A DNA stretch of 64,000 nucleotides from Arcuatula senhousia (lineage: Eukaryota; Mollusca; Bivalvia; Mytilida; Mytilidae): positions 62,001 to 126,000 of the forward strand of contig CAXARO010000171.1 of the NCBI GenBank assembly GCA_963971305.1, written 5' to 3'. Below, in pieces: positions 43,425 to 56,779 of the stretch (position 1 is the first letter of the stretch; every line of letters starts with the position of its first letter). Both the position numbers and the translations under genes were made by a program. Under the pieces are notes generated by a model, which was given only the letters and a program-made list of their open reading frames with translations, was not told where the DNA came from and ran no database searches.

Positions 43425-43870
43425 CCTTGTCTTGTTGTTTTCGTACAGTATTATGTCTTAGGTTCTCTCTTGTTGAATTGAACTTTTGTCGATTGAGTTT
43501 TACAGTGTGTTTTATATGTAGCTTTGTGCAAGCTTATCAATAGGGGGAAGGTTGGATCCAAAAAACTAGTTTAACCCCGCCACATTTTATATGTGCCTGT
43601 CCTAAGCCAGGAAACTTTGCCAAAGCCTTTGTTTGTCCTTGTCATTCTATGTTAACTGTTTTATGTCAAGAATTGAGTCTTTCGTTGATGATTTAGGGAT
43701 TGGTTTTGAATATTTTTGTATTGGATTATAAGTCTTGGGCCAATGCAAGACGGTAAGCAGTGACCTATGGTCATGTTGAAGACTGCTTGCTGTTTTCCGT
43801 TGTGATTTTTTGAATTGCTATTTGTTTATGTTTGTTGTGTCTCGTACTCTTGTTCCACATCTCAATATCG
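43425..43870 (-). repeat. Inverted copy of dispersed repeat R
   Basis: This is the reverse complement of the 22965-23420 unit: GGTTCTCTC first, then CAATAGGGGGAAGGTTGG, AAAACTAGTTTAACCCCGCC, GTGACCTATGGTCATG and GCTGTTTTCCGTTGTGA, ending at TTGTTCCACATCTC. Confidence 0.65.
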
Positions 43871-44287
43871 TATATATATTAACCGGGCCTATTTAATTGA
43901 AAACTCGATTAATTCAATGACATAAGATCCTCATTGGGGGGATTTCTAACCACTTTCTCTTGTTATTGTTATCATTTAAAGGTTACAGTTACAAAAGCCA
44001 TATACAGAACATACCTTTTCAGACCACGTTTGTTTACATCAATTTCCTAATGTATTTTTAGATGGGCTTGCGCGGGCACTTCCGAGTGAGTTCAAACTTG
44101 GGTCGTATGCATCTAGTTTGCATAATACAACTCGGGAAGCAAATGATTGTTAAAAACCATTTTTTGTTAAATTCTGCAAAAATCCCACTGTTTAATGGAC
44201 TTTTTGTAGCTTTAATAAAAGTTTATACTAACAACTTATATTTTTAAAGCTTAAAAAGACTGTTAAAAATTTTATGATTTTTTTATT

Positions 44288-45416
44288 ATATCTCCCAAAC
44301 ACTATGTTTGGGAGATATATTGTTTTTACTCTGTTTCTTATTATTATTATGTCCCCGAACACGAAGTGTCGGGGACATATTGTTTTTGCTCGGTTTCTTA
44401 TTATATCTCCCAAACTCTATGTTTGGGAGATATATTGTTTTTACTCTGTTTCTTATTATGTCCCCGACCACGAAGTGTCGTCGGGGACATATTGTTTTTA
44501 CTACGTTTCTTATTTTTCTTATTATTATTATTATTATTATACTTTTTTCTTTTTCTTCCGTCAACCTGATGCATGAACTTGTCCGGACTTCTTCTCGGAA
44601 ACGGGTTGACGGATCGATCTGAAACTTGGAGGGGTGATAGGTCCCAAGGTCATTCGGGTTAGTTGGCGTTTTCGATTTCAAAATGGCCGCCATTTCCAAG
44701 ATGGCCGCCAAAAACCAAAAAACTATTATCTTCGTTTTCTCGGAAACCACTTGATGAAATTCAATGAAACTTGGTATTCATGTTCAGAAACTTGATTGGA
44801 AACTTTCTGGCGAAAAAAAAATTTAGCGAGTGGCGGCCATTTTGAAAAATAGCCGAAAAAATGTGAAAAATGTAAACATTGTCCGATTTCAACGAAACTT
44901 GGTATACAGGGTATATGGGTGATGGCGACTCACGGCGCATTGTCAGAATTTCAGTAATGGCCGCCATTTTCAAGATGGCCGCCGAAAATCGCAAAAAATG
45001 TAAACATTGTCCGATTTCAACGAAACTTGATATACAGGGTATATGGGTGATGGCGACTCACGGCGCATTGTCGGATTTTCCATAATGGCCGCCATTTTTA
45101 AGATGGCCGCCGAAAATCGCGAAAAATAAAAACATTGTCTGATTTCAACGAAACTTGGTATACAGGGTATATGGGTGATGGCGACTCACGGCGCATTGTC
45201 AGAATTTCAGTAATGGCCGCCATTTTCAAGATGGCCGCCGAAAATCGCAAAAATGTAAACATTGTCCGATTTCAACGAAACTTGATATACAGGGTATATG
45301 GGTGATGGCGACTCAAGGCAAATTGTTGGAATTCTTCGAAGAGAACAGACATTAAAGGAGAACGGGAGGGGACATCTCACGTTTCGGGAAACGTAAATTT
45401 TAATTATTATTATTAT
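44288..45416 (+). mobile_element. ATT-array element E1 (header type C), four heads
   Basis: Four heads (two TATCTCCC, two TGTCCCC) precede a type C header with ATGAACTTGTCCGG at 44573. About four 127-128-bp monomers follow, each with GTCCGATTTCAACGAAACTT and AAGATGGCCGCC. The tail has GAGGGGACATC and the hairpin ACGTTTCGGGAAACGT, then AATTTTAATT and ATT repeats. Confidence 0.8.
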
Positions 45417-45426
45417 TATTATTATT

Positions 45427-46538
45427 ATGTCCCCGAACACGAAGTGTCGGGGACATATTGTTTTTGCTCGGTTTCTTATTATTATTTTTTTTTTTATTAT
45501 TATTATTCTTAGTATTCTTTAGTGTGAACTTGTCCGCTCGATTTAAAGAACATCTTTAAATGTAGGAAGCTGAAACTTCATATATCAAGAGTATGGAGTG
45601 TGAAATTGTGTAATCAGATTTTTTCGTCAAAATCAAGCGACCCCTTATAGGGTAAAAAGGGGCCTGAAAATGGCTCCTCAAAATCAAAGATGAATTTTTA
45701 CTGGCATTTCCAAACCGGCTGGATTAGGAAAAATTTCTTTCACTATGTAGTAGGTATATATAAGAGGTATCATACAAAAAAAGAATTTTGAAAATCGGAC
45801 TTACCGTTTTCAAAATATTTGCAAAAATTCGAAAAAAGGGGAGATAATTGAATACCACATTATTCGAAATTATATCAAATCTTTAGTATTTCTATGTTCA
45901 ATTTTTAAATTTAAGTATCGCTAAAGTATTGGTGTAAAATGTTTTAGTGATATGCCAGGATGATTTCTTGGTCTCCAAAAAAAATTTAGTCCGTCATTTT
46001 CAAAATGGCTGACCATTTCCCGCCAAAATGAAACTTGCTCCGAATTTGATGAAAATTGGTTGTTAAGGTAATAGTGATTAGCCGAGTTCAATTTTGGGAT
46101 CGAAATTTTTTTATCGACCGCCATTTTCAAAATGGCTGCCACTTCCGGTAAAAATTCAACTTGCTCCGATTTTAAACGAAAATTGATACTGAGGGGTTTT
46201 CAAGGATGCCGAATTGTAGTGCGTTGTTGAAAATGTCGAAAAATTCAAAATGGCCGCCACTTCCGGTAAAAATTCAACTTGCTCCGATTTTAACGAAAAT
46301 TGATATCTAGTGGTTTTATAGCATGGCGAATTTAAGGGCGTTGTCGAAAATGTCGAAAAATTCAAAATGGTCGCCACTTCCGGTAAAATATAACTTATTG
46401 CGACTTTAACGAAAATTGATATCTAAGCATTATAATGGATGGCGAACAGAAAAATGTTATCAACTAAGCCCGATATAAACAAAGAGGGGTACGTGAGGGG
46501 ACATTTGTGACTCGCTTTGCGATCACAATTATACCTAG
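45427..46538 (+). mobile_element. ATT-array element E2 (header type B)
   Basis: One TGTCCCC head is followed by the type B header (GTGAACTTGTCCGCTCG), a unique 350-bp stretch and monomers with CGCCACTTCCGGTAAAA. The tail is GTGAGGGGACATTTGTGACT plus the CGCTTTGCG hairpin, ending ACCTAG|T at 46538. Confidence 0.8.
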
Positions 46539-46546
46539 TTATTATT

Positions 46547-46781
46547 AAGTCGCCCAAAACAAAGTTTGGGAGACTTATTGTTTTTGCACCGTTTCTTATT
46601 ATGTCCCCGACCACGAAGTGTCGTCGGGGACATATTGTTTTTACTCCGTTTCTTATTTTTCTTATTATTATTATTATGTCCCCGAACACGAAGTGTCGGG
46701 GACATATTGTTTTTGCTCGGTTTCTTATTATTATGTCCCCGAACACGAAGTGTCGGGGACATATTGTTTTTGCTCGGTTTC

Positions 46782-46816
<35 letters not shown>

Positions 46817-47987
46817 TTTCTCGGTATTCTGGAGTGGTGAACTTGTCCACCTCATTTTTTCGACATCTTTTAAGGTAGGAAGCTGAAACTTCATAAATCA
46901 AGAGTATGGAATGGGAGATTGTGCTTTTTGTATTTTTCGCCGAAATCGAATGACCCCTTATAGGTCAAAAAAGGGCCTCAAAATGGCTCCTCGAAACCGA
47001 AGTTGAATTTTTACCTGGCATTTCTGATCCGGCAGGGGTAGGAAAAATTCCTTTAAAGGGTAAGTGTAGACTTTCAATACCTTTCATTTAAAAAAAGAAT
47101 TTTTAAAATCGGACTTACGGTTCTCAAAATTTGGCAAAAAATCGAAATTTAATTTTTTTGTCAAATTGAGTTATCTTTCTTGGAACAATATATTTTGTTA
47201 TAGTAATGTAAAAATTCTTAACTTTGTTATTTCTTAATGAAAATTGGTTTACAAGGTTATAGTGGTATGCCGAGTTCATTTTTGGTATCGAAAAAAAATT
47301 TTGGCGGCCATTTTTAAAATGGCGGCTAAAATGGCCGCCATTTTCCCGCCAAAACTTAAACTTGCTCCAATTTTTATGAAAATTGATATATAAGGTAATA
47401 GTGGTATGGCGAGTTGATTTTTGACATTAAAATTTTTTTTTCGTCGGCCATTTTCAAAATGGCCGCCAATTCCCGCCAAAAATTAAACTTACTCCGATTT
47501 TGATGAAAATTGGTGTATAAGGTAATAGTGGTATGGCGAGTTGATTTTTAACATCAAAATTTTTTTATCGTCGGCCATTTTGAAAATGGCCGCCGTTTCC
47601 CGCCAAAAATTAAAGTTACTCTGATTTTGATGAAAATTGGTATATAAGGTAATAGTGGTATGGCGAGTTGATTTTTGACATTGAAATTTTTAGTTCGTCG
47701 GCCATTTTCAAAATGGCCGTCGTTTCCCGCCAAAATCAAAGTTACTCTGATTTTGATGAAAATTGGTATATAAGGTAAAAGTGGTATGGCGAACTTATTT
47801 TTGACATCAAAATTTTTTTAGCGTCGGCCATTTTCAAAATGGCCGCCATTTCCCGCCAAAATTTAACTTACTCCTATTTTGATGAAAATTGGATATAATA
47901 AGTTATCTCAAATGCTAAGAGACATTGACAAAGAGGGGTACGTGAGGGGACATTTTTGTGACTCGCTTGCGATCACAATTAGAACTA

Positions 47988-47988
<1 letters not shown>
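46547..47988 (+). mobile_element. ATT-array element E3 (header type A), four heads
   Basis: Heads AGTCGCCC, TGTCCCCGACC and two of TGTCCCCGAAC precede a type A header (TTCTCGGTATTCTGGAGTGG) and monomers 126-127 bp apart (GGCCATTTT at 47446, 47573, 47700, 47826). The tail hairpin GTGACTCGCTTGCGATCAC (47958-47976) is followed 12 nt later by CTAG|T. Confidence 0.85.
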
Positions 47989-48020
<32 letters not shown>

Positions 48021-49375
48021 TTTCTCGGTATTCTGGACCGTGAACTTGTCCACCTCATTTTTTCGACATCTTTTAAGGTAGGAAGCTGAATCTTCATATA
48101 TCAAGAGTATGGAATGGGAGATTGTGCTTTTTGTATTTTTCGTCGAAATCGAACGACCCCTTATAGGTCAAAAAAGGGCCTCAAAATGGCTCCTCGAAAC
48201 CGAAGTTGAATTTTTCCTGGCATTTCTGATCCTGCAGGGGTAGGAAAAATTCCTTTTTAAGTAAAGTGCGGATATTTTATACCTTTCATTTAAAAAAAAA
48301 ATTTTGAAAATCGGACTTACCGTTTTCAAAATTTTGCAAAAAATCGAAAATTATTTTTTTTGTAAGATTGAGTTATCTTCCTTTGTACAATATATTTTGT
48401 AATAGTAATAAAAAAAATTCTCAACTTTGTTATTTCTTCATGAAAATTGGTTTACAAGGTAATAGTGGTATGCCGAGTTCATTTTTGGAATCGAAATTTT
48501 TTTTGGCGGCCATTTTCAAAATGGCGGCTAAAATGGCTGCCATTTTCCCGCCAAAATTTAAACTCGCTCTGATTGTGATGAAAATTGGTATATAAGGTAA
48601 TAGTGGTATGGCGAGATGATTTTTGACATCAATTTTTTTTATCGTCGGCCATTTTCAAAATGGCCGCCATTTCCCGCCAAAATTAAAGTTACTCCGATTT
48701 TGACGAAAATTAATATACAGGGTAATTGTGGTATGGCGAGATGATTTTTGACATCGAATTTTTTTTATAGTCGGCCATTTCCAAAATGGCCACCGTTTCC
48801 CGCCAAAATTAAAGTTACACCAATTTTGATGAAAATCGGTATTTGAGGTAATAGTGGTATGGCGAGATGATTTTTGACATCAAAATTTTTCTATCGTCGG
48901 CCATTTTCAAAAAATTCAAAATGGCCGCCATTTCCCGCCAAAATTAAACTTACTCCGATTTTAATGAAAATTAATATACAGGGTAATAGTGGTATGGGGA
49001 GTTCATTTTTAGCATCAAATTTTGTTTATGGTCCGATGCAACAGCTTTTGGATGCGACTGTGTGATTCTTCTCGACTATATGAGATTAAGGGAGAATAAT
49101 ATCTCATATGGATGTCAACCAAAAGCTTCTCCGTAACGTTTTTAGCATTTCATTGAAGAGTGGCTCCATTGTAGAGGACGAGAGCGGTAGTTATGCTCGC
49201 TAGTCACTACAATAGTTTACAAGTACGCTACCAATGCTTGTAAAAAGGGTGCTTCAATGGAATGATAAGGGCGTCATTGCTTAAACAGGGTTCCCACAAA
49301 AGCCAGAAATATTGTCAAAGAGGGGTACGTGAGGGGACATGTATGTGACTCGCTTGCGATCACAATTAGAACTAG
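47989..49375 (+). mobile_element. ATT-array element E4 (header type A) with an extra 290-bp module
   Basis: It follows E3 directly through an ATT run without a head. After the type A header and about four monomers, a non-repetitive module (49025-49310) precedes the tail; it recurs in E13. The element ends AGAACTAG|T. Confidence 0.8.
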
Positions 49376-50258
49376 TTATTATTATTATTATACTTTTTTC
49401 TTTTTCTTCCGTCAACCTGATGCACGAACTTGTCCGACTATCTCCTCGGACATAGTTGGACCGATCGATTTGAAACTTGGAGGGGTGATAGGTACCAAGG
49501 TCCTACAGTGTTTTTTGCGATTAATAATTTCAAAATGGCCGCCATTTCCAAAATGGCCGCCAAAAGCCGAAAAACTATTACTTTATTTTTCTGGGAAACC
49601 ACATGATGAAATTCAACGAAACTTGGTATACATGTTAAGAAACATAATTGGAAACTTTTTGGGCAAAAAAAAATTTCGCGAGTGGCGGCCATTTTGAAAA
49701 ATGGCGGAAAAAGAGCGAAAAATGTAAACATTGTCCGATTTCAACGAAACTTGGTATAGAGGGAATATGGGTGATGGCGATTCACGGCGCATTGTCGGAA
49801 TTTCCGTATTGGTCGCCATTTTCAAGATGGCCGCCGAAAATCGTGAAAAATGTAAACATTGTCCGATTTCAACGAAACTTGGTATACAGGATATATGGGT
49901 GATGGCGACTGATGGCGCATTGTCGGAATTTTTGTAATGGCCGCCATTTTCAAGATGGCCGCCGAAAATCGTGAAAAATGTAAACATTGTCCGATTTCAA
50001 CAAAACTTGGTATACAGGATATATGGGTGATGGCGACTCACAGGGCATTGTCGGAATTTCTGTAATGGCCGCCATTTTCAAGATGGCCGCCGAAAATCGC
50101 GAAAAATGTAATCATCGTCCGATTTCAACGAAACTTGGTATACAGGGTATATGGTTGATGGCAACTCACGGCACATTGTCGGAATTTCTGTTGAAGAGGA
50201 CAGACATTAAATGAGAACGGGAGGGGACATCCCACGTTTCGGGAAACGTAAATTTTAA
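49376..50258 (+). mobile_element. ATT-array element E5 (header type C), headless
   Basis: The type C header has GCACGAACTTGTCCG. About four monomers carry ATTGTCCGATTTCAACGAAA (one variant CAACAAAA). The tail has GGAGGGGACATCCC and hairpin ACGTTTCGGGAAACGT. Confidence 0.75.
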
Positions 50259-50767
50259 TTATTATTCTTCTTCTTTTTTTTCTTCTTCCGGACATGAACG
50301 TGTCCGAGTGGTTTCTCAAAAACTACTCAATGGTTCTTTATGAAATTTTGTAAGGTGATAGAGTGGGTCCCAAAGGTGTGCATGCAATTATCAAAGATTT
50401 CAAAATGGCCGCCGTTTCCATGGAAACAGGTAAAGGTCATAATATAGGACATTGCGATATCTCGGTTACCTAGGTGTGCAGGGTTCTGAAATTTTGTAGG
50501 TGAGTAGAGCAAAAGGAGCTCTTTAATAATACGAAAAAAAATTTCGGAGCGATATTTACGGTTTTCGAGTTATTCACGAAAATGCGATTTTTCGGGCCCA
50601 AAAATGGGAAAATTGTCAAAATGCTACGATTTCGACAAAATTTGGTATCTAGGGGTTTGAAATGATGGCGAGTAAGGATGCGATGTCAAAATTTATGCAA
50701 GAGTAACAATATGCGAACGTTTGGGAGATATTTTTGTGTTGGGCATCCCCAACACAGTCAGCACTAG
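50259..50767 (+). mobile_element. ATT-array element E6 (header type D), headless
   Basis: The header has ACATGAACGTGTCCGAG. The body is not tandem and contains TTTCAAAATGGCCGCCG once. The distal arm CGTTTGGGAGATAT (50718-50731) precedes the hairpin GTGTTGGGCATCCCCAACAC and then CACTAG|T. A matching head type (ATATCTCCCAAAC) is not adjacent but occurs at 44288 and 44403. Confidence 0.75.
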
Positions 50768-50784
50768 TTATTATTATTATTATT

Positions 50785-50962
50785 ATGTCCCCGAACACGA
50801 AGTGTCGGGGACATATTGTTTTTGCTCGGTTTCTTATTATTATTATTATTATTATTATGTCCCCGAACACGAAGTGTCGGGGACATATTGTTTTTGCTCG
50901 GTTTCTTATTATTATGTCCCCGAACACGAAGTGTCGGGGACATATTGTTTTTGCTCGGTTTC

Positions 50963-50992
<30 letters not shown>
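50785..50992 (+). repeat. Three solo heads in tandem within ATT microsatellite
   Basis: Three TGTCCCCGAACAC heads separated by ATT runs are followed by unrelated sequence (ACAAGTGTGACCG), with no header, body or tail. They close the first half of the array. Confidence 0.85.
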
Positions 50993-50993
<1 letters not shown>

Positions 50994-53621
50994 AAGTGTG
51001 ACCGTGTATATAAATATACAAAGGGTTTTTGATTTCTTTCAAATATTCATGTATTGTCCACTAAAATGTATGCACTGTTTTATGAGTAACAGGTACTGGC
51101 TACCCTTTCAGATAACCTGAAATGCAGTTAAATATTGTTAATTTTTTATCCCAGTTATGACAAAGTTTTACCTGGGTGTCCAGTTCATTCTCGCTTCCTC
51201 ATGAGTTCATGTTGCTGATAGCGGTTTTGACGGTTGTATAATGTTTTTTGCTTGTTGTATTGTTTGAATAAGTGATTATTTTCGTCATTCGATTGTGGCT
51301 TTAGGAACATACAGATGAAACGCTTTTGATTTTGTTATGTACTGATACTTAAGCAACTGCATACCAAATATTAATAGTGTATACCATAACTAGTTAAACA
51401 AATTAGACCATCATCGCCCTCAGGCTAGCCAAGAAGTCTAGCAAATTCAAAGATTGACTTAAGAATAGTTGAATAACATACAGATGACAGACAACAAGAA
51501 AAAAATCCGTAGAATAATAGTTAAAGAATGATGCAAAAACAAATAAAAGCTTCCACCTAATATAGTGTTTTTATTTATTCATATGACATTTATCTTTGAT
51601 ATGCAAAAGTGTCGTGTCCTCCCTCCAGGAAAAAAAAGCTGACAAAAGTAAACAAATGCTATGGATCGAAGTCATTGAAATATCTATGTTTGTTGAAGGT
51701 GAATAGAGTCCATTCTCTTTAATACGTGCATAGACAAGTTAATGGTAAGCCTCCCCAATCAGGTTTTAGTTTCCATTTTTTCACACAGTCATATGTCTAT
51801 CTTTTTATTATATAATCGGTCTGACGGCCTAGTTGAGTAAAAAAATATTCCTGCAATGGTTTCCTGACATGGTCGAATTCCTCTGTCAGTATGTGTGCTT
51901 CTTTTACTTCTACAAGACCCATTTTACATATATTTCCATCAACTGAACATTAAAACTGTCTATTATCTGTATTGCGAAACTTGACTGTTTGTCCTCAGTG
52001 CTTTTAGGTACATTTCTACAATAAATAAATAAAAATAATAATAGACTCAACGTTTTAACTTTTACTAATTGAACGGCTACATGGAATCAATGGTTAAAAC
52101 TCGACCTTTGTTTAAATCTGCGACATCCCTTTGAAAAGAAAACATGTTTTAATATAAGGATAAAATGCTTCAGTTTATAGTGGAATGAGTTCACATAGAA
52201 ATAAATCGGTTACATTTGTTTTTTATATTTTAAATAGACGATATCGAGATGTGGAATAAGTGTACGCGACACAACAAACATAAACAAACAGCAATTCAAA
52301 AAATCACAACGGAAAACAGCATACACTAAACACAAACATACAGAAGCAATATTTCAACCGGTTAACTTCTTACAAATTGATCATAAGACTTTATAAATGT
52401 TTATAAAAAGTTCCATGAAAAATTATGCATCTTGATTTAAATCACTTTTTATAAGAAACATACGATTTGAACAGAGGCGGGCTTGTTTATTTTCCTCAAC
52501 GTTTTGCATGATGCCAAATATTTTGGTAGCAAAGTTTAAATAATGGATCAACGACAAAAATGGTAAGATTTCGTTAAACATGACAGGAAGTAGATGATCA
52601 ACACACCTAAAATCAAAGTCCAAGTTAATGTAAACCTTCCCACTTTTGTCTTTTGTGAGGGTTACATGTACCATTCCAGTCTGTTGACCTCATAGGAGCA
52701 AAAAAAATTCTTTCAAACACACTTTCACTTATCTTTTTGTATACTTTCATATATATCAATGTGTTTCAGGATACTTCAATCTAATATGTTGATAAATTTC
52801 CAGATAAACCCTTAAAGTAAATAAGGATATTTTCATTTTTACGCTAGTCTTAAACTTTATAAAATTCAATATTATAACTTTAAAAACGTTAATTATAATG
52901 TAAGACTTCGAAAGTTGATATGATAATTGATTATGGTGTAAAATCTACAGACGCCAGCGCGGCACTCCTCAAGCGCCGCAAAATGGTTTTGCTACATCCA
53001 TCGTTGAAAGGAATGGATGGGAATCGTAGCCCAAACGGAGGGTACGTTAGGAGTACGTGTTCTTAACTAATGTTATAAGAGCTAATGCTAATGCTGCATA
53101 TATACCAAATATCAAGAGGCTGTGATTAGTAGTTGTTGAGGAAATAATTACGAAAATATTTTTCCAACCGGCAGGCCGCACGTCCGAAATTAATAATTTT
53201 ATTACCGGGATTTTTCACTTGAACAAGGCCTAAACTTTTGCCGTTAAATATAACTAATTTTTAACCGCTTTGAACGAAACAGCAAATCGTTCAAGAAAAA
53301 AAGTCGACCATAATTAAACCATAATTCGATTTGCAACTATGCTTCATGTACACACACCCACATAAACATAACATCAATTTTGATATTTGAAAAGTTTCCC
53401 TCAAATTGTGTAAACATTGTCAATTCCGCATATGCACATTCAGAAGAAAAAGCGATGAAACTTTTTGAATCCACACAAAAATGTAATTGATAATATATTT
53501 CCTTTTTTTCTCGAAAGGTTATAAGTGTCAAATAAAATAACAACAAAATTCCAGACAATAAATTTTGTTACGCCTGACGCGTGCGCGTTTCGTCTATTCA
53601 AGACTCATCAAGTTCTGACAA

Positions 53622-53821
53622 TCAACTTGAAAGGGGGGAGCTTGGTTTTTTCCTTAAAAAAATATTCTGAAAATTATTTATGATGAATTTCTGCCATATA
53701 AAACAATGATAATAACGAAAAACAAATATTCTGTTGAGACACCTTCGAAAAAATAAATATTTTTTACCGCGGGGAAAAAATTTTCTGACCAAAACAAACA
53801 ACCAAGCCCCCCTTCAAGTTA
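53622..53821. mobile_element. About 200-bp MITE-like foldback
   Basis: TCAACTTGAAAGGGGGGAGC at the left faces CCAAGCCCCCCTTCAAGTTA at the right, inverted ends of about 22-24 bp. A relative lies at 10262-10395. Confidence 0.6.
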
Positions 53822-54062
53822 AATGGTCTGTCCCTAATAAAATAAAGTTTAATAAATACATTTTGTAAATCTATAAAAACTAGATCGACGTGTTTGAAAA
53901 TTTAAATATATATCAAATATAAAATAACGTATAATTATGTTTTCAATATGACAAACACTTACCTAAAAAAAGCAGATAAATAAATCCCGAATACATCGAT
54001 TCTTTAATGGTCAGTTTACATAAAAGTGACCACGTGAAATTTCAATTGCCTTTTTATACCAA

Positions 54063-54260
54063 AGGGTCAAACCGGGTGCTCTTGACCTTACACCGGGTTA
54101 ATCTTTCGGAATATCCTCTAGATACTACCTTTATAAGTATACTGAAGGGAAAGGTTAAATGAGTGCGTTTCACCAGGTGAATATCTATAAATAACATTGA
54201 TGTAAACTTGCAAGGGGTCAAACCAGGTGCTGTTGACCTTGCACCGGGTGAAGCTTTCTG
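54063..54260 (+). repeat. Two-copy direct repeat with ACCGGGT boxes
   Basis: GGGTCAAACCGGGTGCTCTT at about 54064 and GGGTCAAACCAGGTGCTGTT at about 54215 are each followed by GACCTT and CACCGGGT. About 50 bp repeat once, 151 bp apart. Confidence 0.65.
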
Positions 54261-54549
54261 ATTGATCTTTCTCAGATATTATTGGTTGATTAAAACTGGG
54301 AAATCCCCTAGTACATTTCTGTCTTGCTGGTGAGGATAATGGCTTCCATGACCTAATTTAAAACCTGTCCGCTTCAAAAGTTTACAGACCGATTGCAATT
54401 TTATTACAACTTTTATCAAAATTATCTTACACTTGATTCTAGAAAAAACATGTCTTAATCCAATGGTGTTTTTATTTTTTTGCTGCAACATATAATAAAG
54501 GCTAAACTATCAGAAGAAGTTTTTACCACATTAATTTGTATATTTATAT

Positions 54550-55844
54550 ATAATTATTTTTCTCGGTATTCTGGATCGTGAACTTGTCCACCTCATTTTT
54601 TCGACATCTTTTAAGGTAGGAAGCTGAAAATTCATAAATCAAGAGTATGGAATGGGAGATTGTGCTTTTTGTATTTATCGCCGAAATCGAACGACCCCAT
54701 ATAGGTAAAAAAAGGGCCTCAAAATGGCTCCTCGAAACCGAAGTTGAATTTTTCCTGGCATTTCTGATCCGGCAGGGGTAGGAAAAATTCCCTTATAGGT
54801 TAAGTGCGGATATACAATACCTTTCATTTAAAAAAAAAAATTTTGAAAATCGGACTTACCGTTTTCAAAATTTTGCAAAAAATCGAAAATTATTTTTTTG
54901 TAAGATTGAGTTATCTTTCTTTGTACCATATATTTTGTGATATTAATGAAAAAAATTCTCAACTTTGTTATTTCTTAATGAAAATTGGTTTACAAGGTAA
55001 TAGTTGGTATGCCGAGTTCAATTTTGGAATCGAAATTTTTTTGGGGGCGGCCATTTTAAAAATGGCCGCCATTTCCCGCCAAAATTAAAATTACTCCGAT
55101 TTTAATGAAAATTGGTATATAAGGTAATAGTGGTATGGCGAGTTGATTTTTAACATCAAATTTTTTTTATTGTCAGCCATTTTCAAAATGGCCGCCATTT
55201 CCCGCCAAAAATTAAACTGACTCCGATTTTGATGAAAATTGGTATATCAGGTAATAGTGGTATTGCGAGTTGATTTTTGACATCAACATTTTTTTATCGT
55301 CGGCCATTTTCAAAATGGCCGCCATTTCCCGCCAAAAATTAAACTTACTCCGTTTTTGATGAAAATTGGTATATAAGGTAATAGTGGTATGGCGAGTTGA
55401 TTTTTGACATCAATTTTTTTTATCGTCGGCCATTTTCAAAATGGCTGCCGTTTCCCGCCAAAATTAAAGTTACTCTGATTTTGATGAAAATTGGTATATA
55501 AGGCAATAGTGCTCTGGCGAGTTGATTTTTGACATCGAAAATTTTATTTCATCGACCATTCTCAAAATGGCCGCCGTTTCCCGCCAAAAATCAAAGTTAC
55601 TCCGATTTTAATGAAAATTGGTATATAAGGTTATTGTGGTATGGCGAGTTTATTTTTGACATCCAAATTTTTTTATCGTTGGCCAATTTCAAAATGGCCG
55701 CCGTTTCCTGCCTAAATTAAACTTACTCCGATCTTGATGAAAATTGGTATATTAGGTATTCTCAAATGCGCAAACACATATTGACAAAGAGGGGTACGTG
55801 AGGGGACATGTATGTGACTCGCTTGCGATCACAATTAGAACTAG
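54550..55844 (+). mobile_element. ATT-array element E7 (header type A), headless start of second array
   Basis: Unique DNA passes directly into TTCTCGGTATTCTGGATCGT. About six monomers with AAAATGGCCGCC follow. The tail hairpin GTGACTCGCTTGCGATCAC ends AGAACTAG|T at 55844. The missing head suggests 5' truncation. Confidence 0.8.
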
Positions 55845-56779
55845 TTATTATTATTATTATTATTATTTTTCTCGGTATTCTGGACCGTGAACTTGTCCAC
55901 CTCATTTTTTCGACATCTTTTAAGGTAGGAAGCTGAATCTTCATATATCAAGAGTATGGAATGGGAGATTGTGCTTTTTGTATTTTTCGTCGAAATCGAA
56001 CGACCCCTTATAGGTCAAAAAAGGGCCTCAACTGAATGGCTCCTCGAAACCGAAGTTGAATTTTTACCTGGTATTTCTGATCCAGCAGGGGTAAGTCAAA
56101 TTCCTTTATAGGGTAAGTGTAGACTTTTAATGCCTTTCATTTAAAAAAAAAATTTTGAAAATCGGACTTACCGTTTTCAAAATTTTGCAAAAAAAACGAA
56201 ATTTAATTTTTTTGTCATATTGAGTTATCTTTCTTTGTACTTTGTATTATGTAATAGTAATGTAAAAATTCTCAACTCTGTTATTTCTTATTGAAAATGG
56301 GTTTACAAGGTAATAGTGGTATGCCGAGTTCATTTTTGGTATCGAAATTTTTTTTTGGCGGCCATTTTCAAAATGGCGGCTAAAATTTCCCGCCAAAATT
56401 TAAACTTGCTCCGATTTTGATGAAAATTAGTTTATAAGGTAATAGTGGTATGGCGAGATGATTTTTGACATCAACATTTTTTTATCGTTGGCCATTTTCA
56501 AAATGGCCGCCTTTTCCCGGCAAAATAAAAGTAACTCCGATTTTGACGAAAATTGGTATATAAGGTTATTGTGATATGGCGACTTCATTTTTGACATCAA
56601 AAATTTTTTATCGTTGGCCATTTTCAAAATGGCCGCCGTTTTCCGCCAAAATTAAACTTACTCCGATCTTGATGAAAATTGGTATATTAGGTATTCTCAA
56701 ATGCCCAAACACATATTGACAAAGAGGGGTACGTGAGGGGACATGTATGTGACTCGCTTGCGATCACAATTAGAACTAG
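55845..56779 (+). mobile_element. ATT-array element E8 (header type A), headless
   Basis: It has a type A header after an ATT run, about three monomers, and the tail GAGGGGACATGTATGTGACT with hairpin, ending ACTAG|T at 56779. Confidence 0.8.

Larger units (their letters stand above)
50993..54549. other. Mostly unique DNA between the two element arrays
   Basis: No gene is supported. Recognised pieces: a repeat R fragment (52245-52330), a GTTACGCCTGACGCG..GTTTCGTCTA..AAGACTCATCA stretch (about 53568-53610) of a kind I recall as common in mussel DNA, the foldback at 53622, and a two-copy GGGTCAAACC repeat at 54063. A - strand frame at 52674-52423 (MVHVTLTKDKSGKVYINLDF..) could hold an exon but has no family match I can name. 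Confidence 0.5.

Noticed and set aside
44286..46894. Many open frames rich in Leu, Ile, Tyr or Asn with repeated VFGDII / CPRHFVFG / SPTLRVRGHN blocks
   Set aside because: They are translations of ATT runs and hairpin heads in all six frames and carry no independent coding signal. The same applies at 50649-51120, 57738-58353, 59217-59624 and 62854-63178.
52423..52674. 83-codon - strand frame starting MVHVTLTKDKSGKVYINLDF
   Set aside because: Possibly an exon (a GT follows DFDF), but no partner exon, family or conserved motif could be identified, so it is not called a gene.
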